Position numbers and translations under genes: made by a program. A stretch of DNA of 64,000 bases from assembly GCA_038562165.1 (NCBI GenBank), contig JBCFAO010000009.1, forward strand, positions 33,082 through 97,081, read 5' to 3'. Position 1 is the first letter of the stretch; each line of letters begins with the position of its first letter. This stretch comes from WRMS01 sp038562165. GTDB taxonomy: Bacteria; Bacillota; Peptococcia; DRI-13; UBA5745. The notes beneath the pieces were generated by a model that did no database searches, was not told the origin of the DNA, and saw only the letters and a list, made by a program, of their open reading frames with translations. Shown here piece by piece: positions 1 to 8,706 of the stretch.

Positions 1-211
1 ACAGGCTGCCGGGCAAATCAATAGGAATCCTACGTCCATCCTCTGTCTCATAGGTTATGCCGGTAAGGGGCCGGGCTGCATAGGTATGGGAAAAGACCGG
101 ATCCCTGTAGCCGAACCCGTAAAAGTATAAGATAATAATCAGCCCGACTATAATAATGCCGCAAATAAAAGCGGCAGCGGAATGTTTGATAAAGCGTAAA
201 GTTGTGCTCAT
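1..211 (-). CDS. N-terminal fragment of a membrane protein, probable sensor histidine kinase
   Basis: An open frame reads leftward from an ATG at 211 to the window edge, 70 codons without a stop. It begins MSTTLRFIKHSAAAF, then has one hydrophobic segment (about residues 10-32) and the beginning of an extracytoplasmic region. The ATG overlaps the stop of the upstream LytTR regulator gene (TGATG), so the two are translationally coupled. LytTR regulators are normally paired with a membrane GHKL histidine kinase, so a sensor kinase is the likely identity. The kinase domains lie outside the window, so this rests on context only. Confidence 0.55.
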   Translation of the reverse strand, partial: MSTTLRFIKHSAAAFICGIIIVGLIIILYFYGFGYRDPVFSHTYAARPLTGITYETEDGRRIPIDLPGSL

Positions 212-951
212 CAGAGTCCGCCTCTCACGCTTTCGATCAGGTGACGGCTATAAGCATCCCGGATCTTCCTGTAATTCCGCTGGGGGATGTATACTTTAGC
301 CCCGTTTTTCATAATAAAATCTTGGGAAAGCTCTGCCACATAGTCCATATTAACAATATACGCCTGATGACAGCGCAAAAAAGGAGGATTGGGCAGCAAT
401 TGTTCCAGTTCTCCGATTTTCATATAAGTGGCAACTACTTCTTTCGTTGTATGAATTAGGCTTCTGTGGTTATATACTTCCGCATAGAGGATTTCTTCAA
501 AAAGAATATGGCGTTCCTTTTTGTCCGACAGTACGGTACAACCTGGTTTTTCCTTGGGGGTAAGCAGCTTCACCCCTTGCGCCAAAGCTTCCTCCACATC
601 CTCCTGCTTGGTAGGCTTAACCAAATACCGCAGAGCCTTAAGCTGATAACTTTCTAAAGCATGCTCCCGGCTGGTGGTGGTGAAGATAATGATGCAATTG
701 TCGTCCGCTTGACGTAATGCTTGTGCCGCTTCTACGCCGGTAATATCTTTCATGTAGATATCAAAAAACACAAGCTGATAGCGGCCGGGAGAAAAGCTTT
801 GCAAAAAAGCCTCTCCGCTTTCAAAGGGGAGAATCTGCATAGGCCTGTTTGTCGCTTTAAGCTGCGCGCACAACCGGGCCATATCCGACGGCAGGTCCTC
901 GCAAACCGCAATATTCAATATTGAATCCATAAAATCAACTTCTTTCATCAT
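211..951 (-). CDS. LytTR-family response regulator
   Basis: Two-domain response regulator. An N-terminal receiver domain has the acidic pair ED near residues 11-12 and the phosphoacceptor Asp near residue 57 in VFFDIYM (numbering from MDSIL). The C-terminal LytTR DNA-binding domain (about residues 140-235) contains the typical FLRCHQAYIVN and YIPQRNY motifs. The longest frame starts at 951. The ATG at 930 (MDSILNIAVCED) has a purine-rich GAAAGAAG stretch in front and places the receiver at the normal distance from the N terminus, so 930 may be the true start. It would be phosphorylated by the membrane sensor encoded just downstream and bind direct repeats in target promoters. The targets are not visible here. 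Confidence 0.9.
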   Translation of the reverse strand: MMKEVDFMDSILNIAVCEDLPSDMARLCAQLKATNRPMQILPFESGEAFLQSFSPGRYQLVFFDIYMKDITGVEAAQALRQADDNCIIIFTTTSREHALESYQLKALRYLVKPTKQEDVEEALAQGVKLLTPKEKPGCTVLSDKKERHILFEEILYAEVYNHRSLIHTTKEVVATYMKIGELEQLLPNPPFLRCHQAYIVNMDYVAELSQDFIMKNGAKVYIPQRNYRKIRDAYSRHLIESVRGGL

Positions 952-1058
952 AAATAATAGAAATAATTGTAAAAAATACAGTGATTAATTCTATATTATC
1001 ATGTTATCCTAAAACAGGGTAGAATGATAGTCTATTTGTCGAATTATTCTTTTAATAA

Positions 1059-1068
1059 TAGACGTCTA
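1059..1068. promoter_or_regulatory. 10-bp palindrome in the divergent intergenic region
   Basis: TAGACGTCTA is a perfect palindrome about 75 bp ahead of the LuxR-type gene, in the AT-rich 190-bp gap between two divergent regulators. It could be a regulator binding site, but no second copy was seen, so this is weak. Confidence 0.25.
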
Positions 1069-1144
1069 ATTATTGACGCTGGATTTTTATCTTGTTATGC
1101 TTAAATCAGAGAAATGATGTCCGTGATAAAAAACGGAGGGGTAT

Positions 1145-3631
1145 ATGGTTATAACAAGAGAAAAAATGAGAGATAATTATTATCTTTCGGAGCGGTTGCT
1201 TCATGAGCTTCGGAAAATTTCCCAGTATCCTCTAACTGTGGTGGAAGCTCCTTCCGGTGCCGGAAAAACCACCGCCCTTCGGGAATATCTGAAAGAGCAC
1301 GCTCAGACAATCAATGAATACTGGTATACGGCCATCGGTGAAACAGCCTCCAAAGCTTGGGAGAACATTTGCAGCCTGTTTTATCAATGCGACAACGAAA
1401 CGGCAGCGGCTTTGAGACGGCTGGGTATGCCCAGTGGTGAGACCTTGAGCGATATCGCAAGAATAATGAGAAACTGCCGGTGTGATCTGCCCACGGTTCT
1501 GGTGATTGATAACTATCAGCTTGTCCGCAGCCCGGTTCAACGGGAAATCATCAGTGCCCTTTCCTATAACGGCAGCTCCAATCTTCATATTGTGGTGATT
1601 ACCCAGGAGCTGGACTTGCCGCCAGCCGGAGGGGCTTATAACAATAGAATACTGACCTTGGGCAAGGACGAGCTGTTTTTTACCAAGAGTGAAGCAGCAA
1701 ACTATTTCAGACAAAGGGGACTGCGGATTTCCGCGCAGGAGCTGGATAAGGTTATGGGTTATACTGAGGGCTGGGTGGCGGCCCTTTGCCTGCAGGCCCT
1801 CCATTACCGCGCCACCGGCAGTTTCGGTAACTCAGGCAGTATTGTGCAGCTGGTCAGAACCGCTATCTGGAACCGGCTGGAAAAGCATGAGCAACATTTT
1901 TTACTAGCCTTGTCTTTGTTTGGCAGCTTTACTGCCGAGCAAGGGCAAATCATGCTGGATAAAGATGAGTTGCCGGCTTATGCCCAAACTCTTTTGGAAA
2001 AGAGCAGCTTTATCCGCTGCGATCAAAATAAAGGGGAGTATATTATACATGCCCTGCTGGGAGATTTCTTACAGGGTGAGTTTGCTAATTTACCGGCAGT
2101 GATGAAAAAGCAGTTGTGGAAAAGAGCGGGAAAAGCCTATGCTTTGCGCAGAGAATACTTCAAGGCCGCTCATTTCTATTATCTGACCGGGGATTTTGAG
2201 GCGCTGCTTTCTCTGCCCATTAAAGGCAGTGATCTGGCCGGACATATTTCTGTTAATTTCAGTTGTTTCTTAACCGGAATATTAAACGATTGCCCTAAAG
2301 AAATTCTGTACCGCTATCCCAACTGTTTACTGATATTTACCTTTCAGCTATTTTTAGTGGGTGATTACGGCAATTTCCGCATGGCTTGCGGAATTATCGC
2401 CGAAATGCTGCAGAGCCCGGAAACCTACAGTCTTGGGCCTGCGGAGGTTAAACGGATCAGCGGAGAATTTGCTCTGATGATGTCTTTTAGCAAATTCAAT
2501 GACATCAAAAAAATGAGTAAGGGACATAAGATGGCCTGGACCCTCCTTGGCGGCCCCACAACGTTATATAATTGGGAAGATTTCTGGACCTTTGGCCAGC
2601 CCTCGGTCATGTATTTATTATGGAGCAAAAGTGGCGAGCTCGAGAGCCAGCTTTCTTGCCTGGATGAATGCATGCCCATCTATACCCGCCTAACCATGGG
2701 ACACGGTACGGCGGGAGAACATGCCATGCGGGCTGAAGCCCTGCTGATGGCAGGGGAGGACCTTGCTGCAGAACCTCTGTGCCACAAAGCATTATTTTTG
2801 GCCTCCGGCAAAAAACAAAACAGTATTTGCTATGCCGCAGAACTTATTTTAGCCCGGATTGCTCTGCTTAGGGGCAACATTGAGGATTATAAATCTGCCT
2901 TGGATAGCATGGAAAACCGTATCTGTGCGCCAGCCAAATATGACGGCAGGGCAACGGCCGACCTCTGCAAGGGATTTTTGGCTGCTGTTTTGGGCCATGC
3001 CGACGAGCTTGCTCCGTGGATTTTTGATCCGGATAATATGTGGAAAAAGCTGTTTAAATTCGCCATTCCCTATGGGCAGATGCTTTATGTCAAAGGGTTG
3101 CTGCTGGAGGGGAAAAATGCGGCTGTGATAGGCGTTGCCGATGCGCTGATGCCGGTGGTTCAAGAGCTGCATTTTATGCTGCCTCAAGTCTATCTCTCCA
3201 TATACACAGCCATTGCCAAGCAGCGGCTGGGCGATGGTGACGACGCTTTAAAAACCCTCTGCCGCAGTCTGGCTGTTGCCTTGCCTGACAAAGTATATTT
3301 GCCTTTTGCCGAACATGAGGAGATTCTGCCTCTTTTGCAGCGGGCAAAAGAAAAAGAGGCTGCCGGCGGGAAGATGGATGCCCTGCTTTGCCTTTGCCGC
3401 AGACAATCAGCGGGAATAATTGCTATCAAAAAGGCCTTGTCTCTTGAACCGATGCTGACTGTTAGGGAATATGAAGCGGCTTTACTGGTGCAAAAGGGGC
3501 TGGCCAACAAAGAGATTGCCGAAATGCTGTTTGTTACGGAAGATACGGTTAAGTCCCATCTCAAAAGTATTTACCGGAAGCTAGGTATCCGCTCTCGCTT
3601 GCAATTGAATGATTATGATCTGAAAAAATGA
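1145..3631 (+). CDS. Large LuxR-family ATPase transcriptional regulator (MalT-like)
   Basis: 828-residue regulator with the MalT/LAL architecture. A P-loop NTPase domain at the N terminus has Walker A APSGAGKTT (residues 35-43) and Walker B-like LVIDNY near 120. A long alpha-helical TPR-like middle follows, then a C-terminal LuxR helix-turn-helix (about 765-825, with NKEIAEMLFVTEDTVKSHLK). ATG at 1145 follows GGAGGGG at close spacing. Such proteins bind an inducer and ATP and activate transcription as oligomers. In Clostridia they often sit beside transporter or catabolic genes, but here the neighbours are a LytTR system and a sensor kinase. The ligand and targets are unknown. A terminator follows the gene, so it is probably monocistronic. 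Confidence 0.88.
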   Translation: MVITREKMRDNYYLSERLLHELRKISQYPLTVVEAPSGAGKTTALREYLKEHAQTINEYWYTAIGETASKAWENICSLFYQCDNETAAALRRLGMPSGETLSDIARIMRNCRCDLPTVLVIDNYQLVRSPVQREIISALSYNGSSNLHIVVITQELDLPPAGGAYNNRILTLGKDELFFTKSEAANYFRQRGLRISAQELDKVMGYTEGWVAALCLQALHYRATGSFGNSGSIVQLVRTAIWNRLEKHEQHFLLALSLFGSFTAEQGQIMLDKDELPAYAQTLLEKSSFIRCDQNKGEYIIHALLGDFLQGEFANLPAVMKKQLWKRAGKAYALRREYFKAAHFYYLTGDFEALLSLPIKGSDLAGHISVNFSCFLTGILNDCPKEILYRYPNCLLIFTFQLFLVGDYGNFRMACGIIAEMLQSPETYSLGPAEVKRISGEFALMMSFSKFNDIKKMSKGHKMAWTLLGGPTTLYNWEDFWTFGQPSVMYLLWSKSGELESQLSCLDECMPIYTRLTMGHGTAGEHAMRAEALLMAGEDLAAEPLCHKALFLASGKKQNSICYAAELILARIALLRGNIEDYKSALDSMENRICAPAKYDGRATADLCKGFLAAVLGHADELAPWIFDPDNMWKKLFKFAIPYGQMLYVKGLLLEGKNAAVIGVADALMPVVQELHFMLPQVYLSIYTAIAKQRLGDGDDALKTLCRSLAVALPDKVYLPFAEHEEILPLLQRAKEKEAAGGKMDALLCLCRRQSAGIIAIKKALSLEPMLTVREYEAALLVQKGLANKEIAEMLFVTEDTVKSHLKSIYRKLGIRSRLQLNDYDLKK

Positions 3632-3679
3632 AAATACCTTTAAAAATCACCCGATGGGTAATATGAAACATATAGAATG

Positions 3680-3714
3680 CTGCTGTAAAATTATACTACG
3701 GCAGTGTTTTTTTT
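3680..3714 (+). terminator. Rho-independent terminator after the LuxR-type gene
   Basis: CTGCTGTA and TACGGCAG pair over 8 bp with one G-U wobble, around a 9-nt loop, followed by TGTTTTTTTT. It lies about 50 bp after the stop codon at 3631. Confidence 0.75.
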
Positions 3715-3753
3715 GTGAAGAGATATGCATAAAGCATTATATTTGTCAAGTGT

Positions 3754-3782
3754 AAATTACGCTATTATGGCTATCGTAATTT
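3754..3782. promoter_or_regulatory. Inverted repeat upstream of the sensor kinase
   Basis: AAATTACG and CGTAATTT form a perfect 8-bp inverted repeat separated by 13 bp, about 60 bp before the kinase start. The position suits an operator, possibly for the LuxR/NarL-type regulators nearby. No factor can be assigned. Confidence 0.35.
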
Positions 3783-3843
3783 GTCCTTAGAGAGGGCAAA
3801 AATTTTTGATATGATAAATGTAAAAAATTACAGAGGCGGGAGT

Positions 3844-5499
3844 ATGAAAATTTTTCAGTCAGCCAATGAAAATGAGCTGATCAAAATATGCATCACTTAT
3901 CGCTATATCTCCTTGGCCGTATCCACTTTTGCTTATTTCTATATGTATAACGGGGAGATTACCCAGCTTCGCCTGGGTGTGGCCGGAGGAATAATAGCCG
4001 CCAGCGTCATCGGCAATTCCATGTACAAGAGAAGCTTTACGAAAAGCACCATGACGGAAATTGCCGTTACCATGTGCCTGGAAGTTATAGCTTATGGCGT
4101 ATTCATTATTTTTTCGGGAGGGTTTTTAAGTCCCTACTTATGGTACTTCGTCAGCTCATTAACGGTTGTTATGGCTGCCGAGCGTTTGGATGGACGTTTC
4201 AAATTTATTACGCCTCCTGCTGTTTTATGGTGCCTGATATGCGCATTGATAGGAGGATATCATGGATTGGTTCCCGGCTATGCCGCCCACTCCAACGTCA
4301 ACACAGGGATTGCTTTCCTTGTGGTAGCCGGCGGCTTTTATACGCTATTTGGCTATGCCTTCAAGCTTGATAAAAACCGGCAGGAGCTTCGCCAATTCAA
4401 CGAAAGCCTGCAGCATGAAATAAGGCGCAGCGAACAGGCTCTTCAGGATACTATGAGCCTGTATGAGTCCTTTAATTTATTCAGCATAACGGACCCGGAC
4501 AGGGTCATGGAAGAGATAACTGCCCTATTATACCGGACAATAGCTTGCGAAGGCTGCCTTTTATTGAAAATCAACCCCTTGCAGGGTATAGAGCGGACAA
4601 GCGGCAAAGGCCTGGCCCCGGGCCAGGCGGCAAATTTGATTGAAAAAATAAAGGGCTATAATTTTATGACGTCAAAAGAGGTTTTGAGTAAGCAAATTGA
4701 GGAACCGGACGGCAGTTATGATATAACTTATATAAGCAATTCCTCGGGGATTCAGGGTCTTCTTTTTACGCTGCAGGGCAGGGAAGAAAAGCCGGGCAAA
4801 AGGGACCCGGCCCGGGAAACGTTTTATCATAATCTTGTAGGAATTATTATGCAGCAATTGGATCTTCAGGCCATGGCAGAGGCTTATGTGGTTTGCGAAG
4901 AACAGAACCGTATTGCTAATGAGATACATGATACCGTTATTCAAAAGCTTTTTGCCGTTGTTTGCAGCCTGCACCTTTTTGATGAGGAACAAGCGGATAT
5001 GGAGGAGGAGGAAAAACAGGAAAAACTGAAATACATAGCCAAGGCCATTGAATCCACCATGAAGGAATTACGGGAAACTATTTATGGATTGCGCTGGGAA
5101 GGGGATAGCCAAAATGATTTTTGGCAGAAGCTTTCTCAGTATATGGATGAGGTGAGATATTTGAGCGGTGCCGATATCAGGTTTGAGATGGCCGGTGATA
5201 AGCCGCTCATGACGACCAATCAGAAAACGGCATTTTATCGGATTATCTGTGAAGCGGTGAATAACGCTATCCGTCATGGCCAGGCGGCTAAGGTCAGCAT
5301 ACGATTGAGTTTGGAGAATGAAAATCTGGTAGCGGAGGTCACCGATAATGGGGCGGGTTTTAGCATGCATCAATCTTCCCAAAAAGAGGGTCAAGGTTTG
5401 AAAAATATGTACAAAATGACAAATATGCTGAAAGGAAAGCTGGTTATCGAATCGCAAATTGGGCGGGGAACGACGATAAAGTGTTCTTTGCCTAAATGA
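3844..5499 (+). CDS. Membrane sensor histidine kinase (NarL-type, HisKA_3)
   Basis: 551 residues. About six hydrophobic segments occupy residues 15-170, followed by a short coiled region, a GAF-like segment (about 200-340), a HisKA_3 dimerisation domain with phosphoacceptor His362 in NEIHDTVIQK, and a C-terminal HATPase domain (motifs EAVNNAIRHG, DNGAGF, GQGLKNM). The start at 3844 has GGCGGGAG just upstream. An in-frame TTG at 3781 would add 21 residues but lacks a site. The kinase would phosphorylate the response regulator encoded 25 bp downstream. The next genes encode a SipW-type secretion locus, so control of surface matrix production is the likely output. Confidence 0.9.
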   Translation: MKIFQSANENELIKICITYRYISLAVSTFAYFYMYNGEITQLRLGVAGGIIAASVIGNSMYKRSFTKSTMTEIAVTMCLEVIAYGVFIIFSGGFLSPYLWYFVSSLTVVMAAERLDGRFKFITPPAVLWCLICALIGGYHGLVPGYAAHSNVNTGIAFLVVAGGFYTLFGYAFKLDKNRQELRQFNESLQHEIRRSEQALQDTMSLYESFNLFSITDPDRVMEEITALLYRTIACEGCLLLKINPLQGIERTSGKGLAPGQAANLIEKIKGYNFMTSKEVLSKQIEEPDGSYDITYISNSSGIQGLLFTLQGREEKPGKRDPARETFYHNLVGIIMQQLDLQAMAEAYVVCEEQNRIANEIHDTVIQKLFAVVCSLHLFDEEQADMEEEEKQEKLKYIAKAIESTMKELRETIYGLRWEGDSQNDFWQKLSQYMDEVRYLSGADIRFEMAGDKPLMTTNQKTAFYRIICEAVNNAIRHGQAAKVSIRLSLENENLVAEVTDNGAGFSMHQSSQKEGQGLKNMYKMTNMLKGKLVIESQIGRGTTIKCSLPK

Positions 5500-5523
5500 A
5501 AATACAGATCAGGGGGGATTGGC

Positions 5524-6198
5524 ATGATCTTAATTCTCGACGATCATCCGCTGGCAAGACAGGGCTTAAGCTCTATCATTCAAATGTACAAAAGGGATGA
5601 AGAAATACTGCAGGCAGGTACCGTAAGGGAATCCATATCGCTGATGGAAAAAAACCAGGTGGGTCTGGCCTTTATCGATATTAATTTAGGCAAAGAAAAC
5701 GGCCTTAGCTTACTAACCTGGATAAGAGAAAAAAAGTATGACTGTAAAATTTTCATCATTACTTCTTCTTCCCGCCAAAGCGATTTTACCTTAGCCCAGG
5801 AAATGGCGGTGGACGCTTATGTATTAAAGGAAGCTTTCATTGATGAAATTACTTATGGTCTCCAAACTGTGGAACGGGGAGCAAAATTCTACTCGGCCGC
5901 CTTGGTTGACCGGATGGGCAAATACTCGGAGGATGAAAAGGCTTTAAGCGCCTTGACGGAGCGGGAATTGGATGTTTTTTTACTGCTGGGCCAAGGCTAT
6001 GATAATGATAAAATCAGCAAAGATCTCTATATATCTTTAGGGACTGCAAAAAAGCATATCAGCAGCATATTGGCTAAGCTGCAGTTGAACAACAGGGTAG
6101 AGGCCGTACTTTTTGCCAGCAAGAACAGCTACAGCATACAAATGGCGTTAAACAAAGCGATACGGGCCGACTTGCGAAAGGAGAGCAGAGCCATATGA
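5524..6198 (+). CDS. NarL/FixJ-type response regulator
   Basis: 224 residues: receiver domain with Asp pair DD at 6-7 and phosphoacceptor Asp52 (AFIDINLG), switch Thr/Ser in IITSSS, Lys in YVLKEA, then a C-terminal LuxR-type helix-turn-helix (about 145-205, LTERELDVFLLLGQG and ISLGTAKKHISSIL). A GGGGGATTGGC site precedes the ATG. It is the partner of the upstream HisKA_3 kinase. Its stop overlaps the start of the first SipW-type gene (ATGA), which ties its expression to the secretion locus and suggests autoregulation of the operon. Confidence 0.92.
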   Translation: MILILDDHPLARQGLSSIIQMYKRDEEILQAGTVRESISLMEKNQVGLAFIDINLGKENGLSLLTWIREKKYDCKIFIITSSSRQSDFTLAQEMAVDAYVLKEAFIDEITYGLQTVERGAKFYSAALVDRMGKYSEDEKALSALTERELDVFLLLGQGYDNDKISKDLYISLGTAKKHISSILAKLQLNNRVEAVLFASKNSYSIQMALNKAIRADLRKESRAI

Positions 6199-6956
6199 AA
6201 AGGAAGGTCTTACCTGTGAAACCGGCAGTCATTATTCTTATTTTAGCAATGACGATGGGGGCATTAGGCGTAACTTACGCCTCCTGGTCGGATTATCTGA
6301 CGGTGAAGGGCGTTTTCAATACAGGGTCTTTAAACATAGTGTTCGACTCAAACCGGCCTTATCTTGTACAAGTAACGGATATAAACGGTGAGCAGGCCGG
6401 CAGCTCTATAAACGCAAGTGAAATAAGCTGTATATTGAACAATGATAAGAAGCAGGCCAGCCTTTCTTTTAGCCGGAGTATTCTGCTGGAAGAGCTGGCC
6501 AGGGAAGACAGGTTTTTGAAATTCCAATATCCCATTGATCTTGATCCGGACAGCACGGTGCAATCGGTAACGGATTATATGGCGGATTTGACTCTGCCTT
6601 CCCAAGAAAAAGCGGCATTTACACTGACCGGCTCCCGGCTGGTGATTAACGGCAGCGAATATATGCTGCCTGAGGGCATGACTGAGGAAAACAATTCGAT
6701 TTTTTGGGAGGTTTACCGCCAGATTGAGACGCAGGATGAGGGGATAGTGGCTACCATCTTTTTGAGGCTCAGTGATGAGAGCCTTGAGGTTTTGCAAAGC
6801 CCAAATAATCCTTCGCTGGACCTGGCCCAGCTCCCCGAAGAGCTTAGGCCCTATATCATGCCTTACGGTAACGGCACAGCAGGCTTGATTCCGGCAGAAA
6901 TAAAAAGTAGTTACACGGTTTCCCTGCCCCTTTTTATCGAACAGGGCCGGCCATAG
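6195..6956 (+). CDS. SipW-type signal peptide secreted protein (TasA/camelysin-like)
   Basis: 253 residues. After a basic start it carries a hydrophobic segment and the motif GVTYASWSDYLTVKGVFNTG, typical of proteins processed by SipW-type signal peptidase: an alanine-ending cleavage site, an aromatic/Ser-Asp pair and TG.L.. after it. The mature part is beta-rich in appearance with no cysteine cluster beyond one CILN. It overlaps the regulator gene by four bases. By analogy with TasA and camelysin it is probably a surface or matrix fibre component or its accessory. Sequence identity to TasA cannot be judged here. Confidence 0.7.
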   Translation: MKRKVLPVKPAVIILILAMTMGALGVTYASWSDYLTVKGVFNTGSLNIVFDSNRPYLVQVTDINGEQAGSSINASEISCILNNDKKQASLSFSRSILLEELAREDRFLKFQYPIDLDPDSTVQSVTDYMADLTLPSQEKAAFTLTGSRLVINGSEYMLPEGMTEENNSIFWEVYRQIETQDEGIVATIFLRLSDESLEVLQSPNNPSLDLAQLPEELRPYIMPYGNGTAGLIPAEIKSSYTVSLPLFIEQGRP

Positions 6957-7012
6957 CATATTCATAAGTTCCGTTTCGACACCGATAAAGAGAAGGAAAG
7001 GGAGAGACCGCC

Positions 7013-7468
7013 ATGAAAAAGAATAAAATACGCAAAATGACAAAAATGGTAACGTTGGTTCTTATATTATTTACGGGGCTTGGCGCATCGTTGGCTTACG
7101 GCTACTGGGTTGACCAAATTCAAGGGGATTGGCAGGTCTCTTTCAGCCGCCCGATTACGATCCACGTAATGGGACTGACGCCGCCGGAGCCGCTGAAGCT
7201 CCCTTTAGATGAAGCTATTGAGAATCCGGCGGCCGGTATGAATGAAGGAGCCGAAGGCTCAAGTTCCTCTGGTGAGCAAGCTCCGGCCCCAACGGCGGAG
7301 GCAGAAGAGAAGGCCGGCTCCGGCGAAGCTCCTGCTTCCGGTTCTGACACCAATCCTGACCCTGGTCCTGCATCTGACGTTAATCCGGACCCGGCCCCTC
7401 AATCCCAGACTGTATCCGCCGCCGGCAACGATAATACCGGCGCTGAGGCTGACGGTAAAGATGAATGA
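7013..7468 (+). CDS. Small SipW-type secreted protein with acidic Pro/Ala/Ser-rich tail
   Basis: 151 residues. A basic N terminus and hydrophobic segment are followed by GASLAYGYWVDQIQGDW, the aromatic-Asp feature of SipW substrates. A short folded stretch (about 45-65) leads into a low-complexity tail of roughly 80 residues rich in Glu, Gly, Ala, Pro and Ser (repeats of NPDPGPASD type). The tail looks like a wall-spanning or linker region rather than a globular domain. ATG at 7013 follows GGGAGAGACCGCC. The stop overlaps the start of the signal peptidase gene by eight bases. Confidence 0.65.
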   Translation: MKKNKIRKMTKMVTLVLILFTGLGASLAYGYWVDQIQGDWQVSFSRPITIHVMGLTPPEPLKLPLDEAIENPAAGMNEGAEGSSSSGEQAPAPTAEAEEKAGSGEAPASGSDTNPDPGPASDVNPDPAPQSQTVSAAGNDNTGAEADGKDE

Positions 7469-8660
7469 GAAAAAATACATCTATTGTCTCTGGGGTATTG
7501 TAGCAGCAATTCTATTGGGGAATTTTTCAACAAAGCTGCCGGTGGTGGGCGGCATGATAACCAGGGGGCCCTATTATGTTATGCCCTTGTTTTGGTCCGC
7601 TGCGGCCCTGGCTATATTCCTGTTTATTCCCCAAATCCATGTGCCCGGCCCTTTGCGGTTAAGAAGCCATCTGGTGGGAGCCGCCTTTTCAGGGGCCATA
7701 ATCTCCCTGGCCCTGAGCTTTAGCACCGGATTATTGCTGCAGAAGCTGGCTTTAAGCCCTTATGATCTTTCTCCCCCAGGCATTATCATTAATTTTGTTA
7801 CCGTCTTCCCGGCGCTTTTTGCCCGGGAGGGGGCCCGGGCTTACGCCGTGGCTGTAGCTTCCCGGCCCTCGGCCCGTTTGCACCTCTGGATACCCCTGAT
7901 CGTTTTAGGGGCCTGTCTGTTGAAGGTCAACTTTTTTAAACTAATGCACTTAAATAGCGCTAAAGAATGGTTTATTTATGGGGCAAAGGATATTTTGCCT
8001 CTTATTGCCGAAAGCTGCTTGCTTACGACCCTGGCTTTCTGCGCCGGTCCCTGGGCCAGCCTGGCTTACTGCGGAAGTATAGAGGCATTTATGCGCATTT
8101 TCCCTTTTCTGCCTTCACTGCCCTGGATTGCCGAAAGCGCTTTGGGGACTATCGTCCCCATTATGATGGCCCTTTTCCTATGGAATTGGTATAGAATTTT
8201 AATCCATAAGCAGGCAAAACGGCAACGGGAAAGCATAGGCCTTTTTACGGCGGGGCTAGTGCTTTCCGTTGCTTTTGCGTGGTTTGTCGTAGGCGTATTC
8301 CCCGTATATCCCTCGGTTATCTTGACGGGCAGTATGGAGCCTGGGATTTTTCCGGGAGACGTGGTGCTGATTCAGAAGTTTTCCGAGGAGCAGGAAATCT
8401 ATAATCTTTCAGAAAATGACGTTATCAATTTTAAGCGGGAGAATATTACGATCACTCATCGAATCATTGCCGTATTATATGACCCGGAAGGAAATATTTC
8501 CTTTCAAACCAAAGGGGACAACAACAAAGCCGCCGATGATGTGATTGTAGTGCCCAATGATCTTAATGGGATTATAGCAAAGGTAGTTCCCAAGGCAGGA
8601 CTCCCTGTTTTATGGATGCAAATGAAGGATCCTATACCGGAAGGGGTGCTGGATTATTAG
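7461..8660 (+). CDS. SipW-like (ER-type) signal peptidase I with an extra N-terminal membrane domain
   Basis: 399 residues from ATG 7461. The C-terminal third is a type S26B signal peptidase. The nucleophile Ser291 sits in LTGSMEPGIFPGD, His333 in ITHRIIAV takes the place of the bacterial Lys, and Asp353 lies in TKGDNN. SipW enzymes are usually near 190 residues. Here about 270 extra residues with roughly seven hydrophobic segments precede the catalytic part. The enzyme should cleave the signal peptides of the three SipW-type proteins encoded around it. An in-frame GTG/ATG further upstream would run inside the previous gene and is rejected. Confidence 0.85.
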   Translation: MNEKKYIYCLWGIVAAILLGNFSTKLPVVGGMITRGPYYVMPLFWSAAALAIFLFIPQIHVPGPLRLRSHLVGAAFSGAIISLALSFSTGLLLQKLALSPYDLSPPGIIINFVTVFPALFAREGARAYAVAVASRPSARLHLWIPLIVLGACLLKVNFFKLMHLNSAKEWFIYGAKDILPLIAESCLLTTLAFCAGPWASLAYCGSIEAFMRIFPFLPSLPWIAESALGTIVPIMMALFLWNWYRILIHKQAKRQRESIGLFTAGLVLSVAFAWFVVGVFPVYPSVILTGSMEPGIFPGDVVLIQKFSEEQEIYNLSENDVINFKRENITITHRIIAVLYDPEGNISFQTKGDNNKAADDVIVVPNDLNGIIAKVVPKAGLPVLWMQMKDPIPEGVLDY

Positions 8661-8706
8661 CCTGCAAAGAAAATTTCCGATTAAAAAGAAGCATCGGATA
8701 GTACTG

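Noticed and set aside
1232..1804. 190-codon frame antisense to the LuxR-type gene
   Set aside because: Shadow of the real gene. No ribosome site and no recognisable family. Similar antisense frames opposite the dehydratase, TRAP and oxidoreductase genes were set aside for the same reason.
7242..7460. Extension of the signal peptidase upstream of 7461
   Set aside because: The extra residues are an out-of-frame reading of the previous gene's low-complexity tail and contain no signal-anchor pattern.
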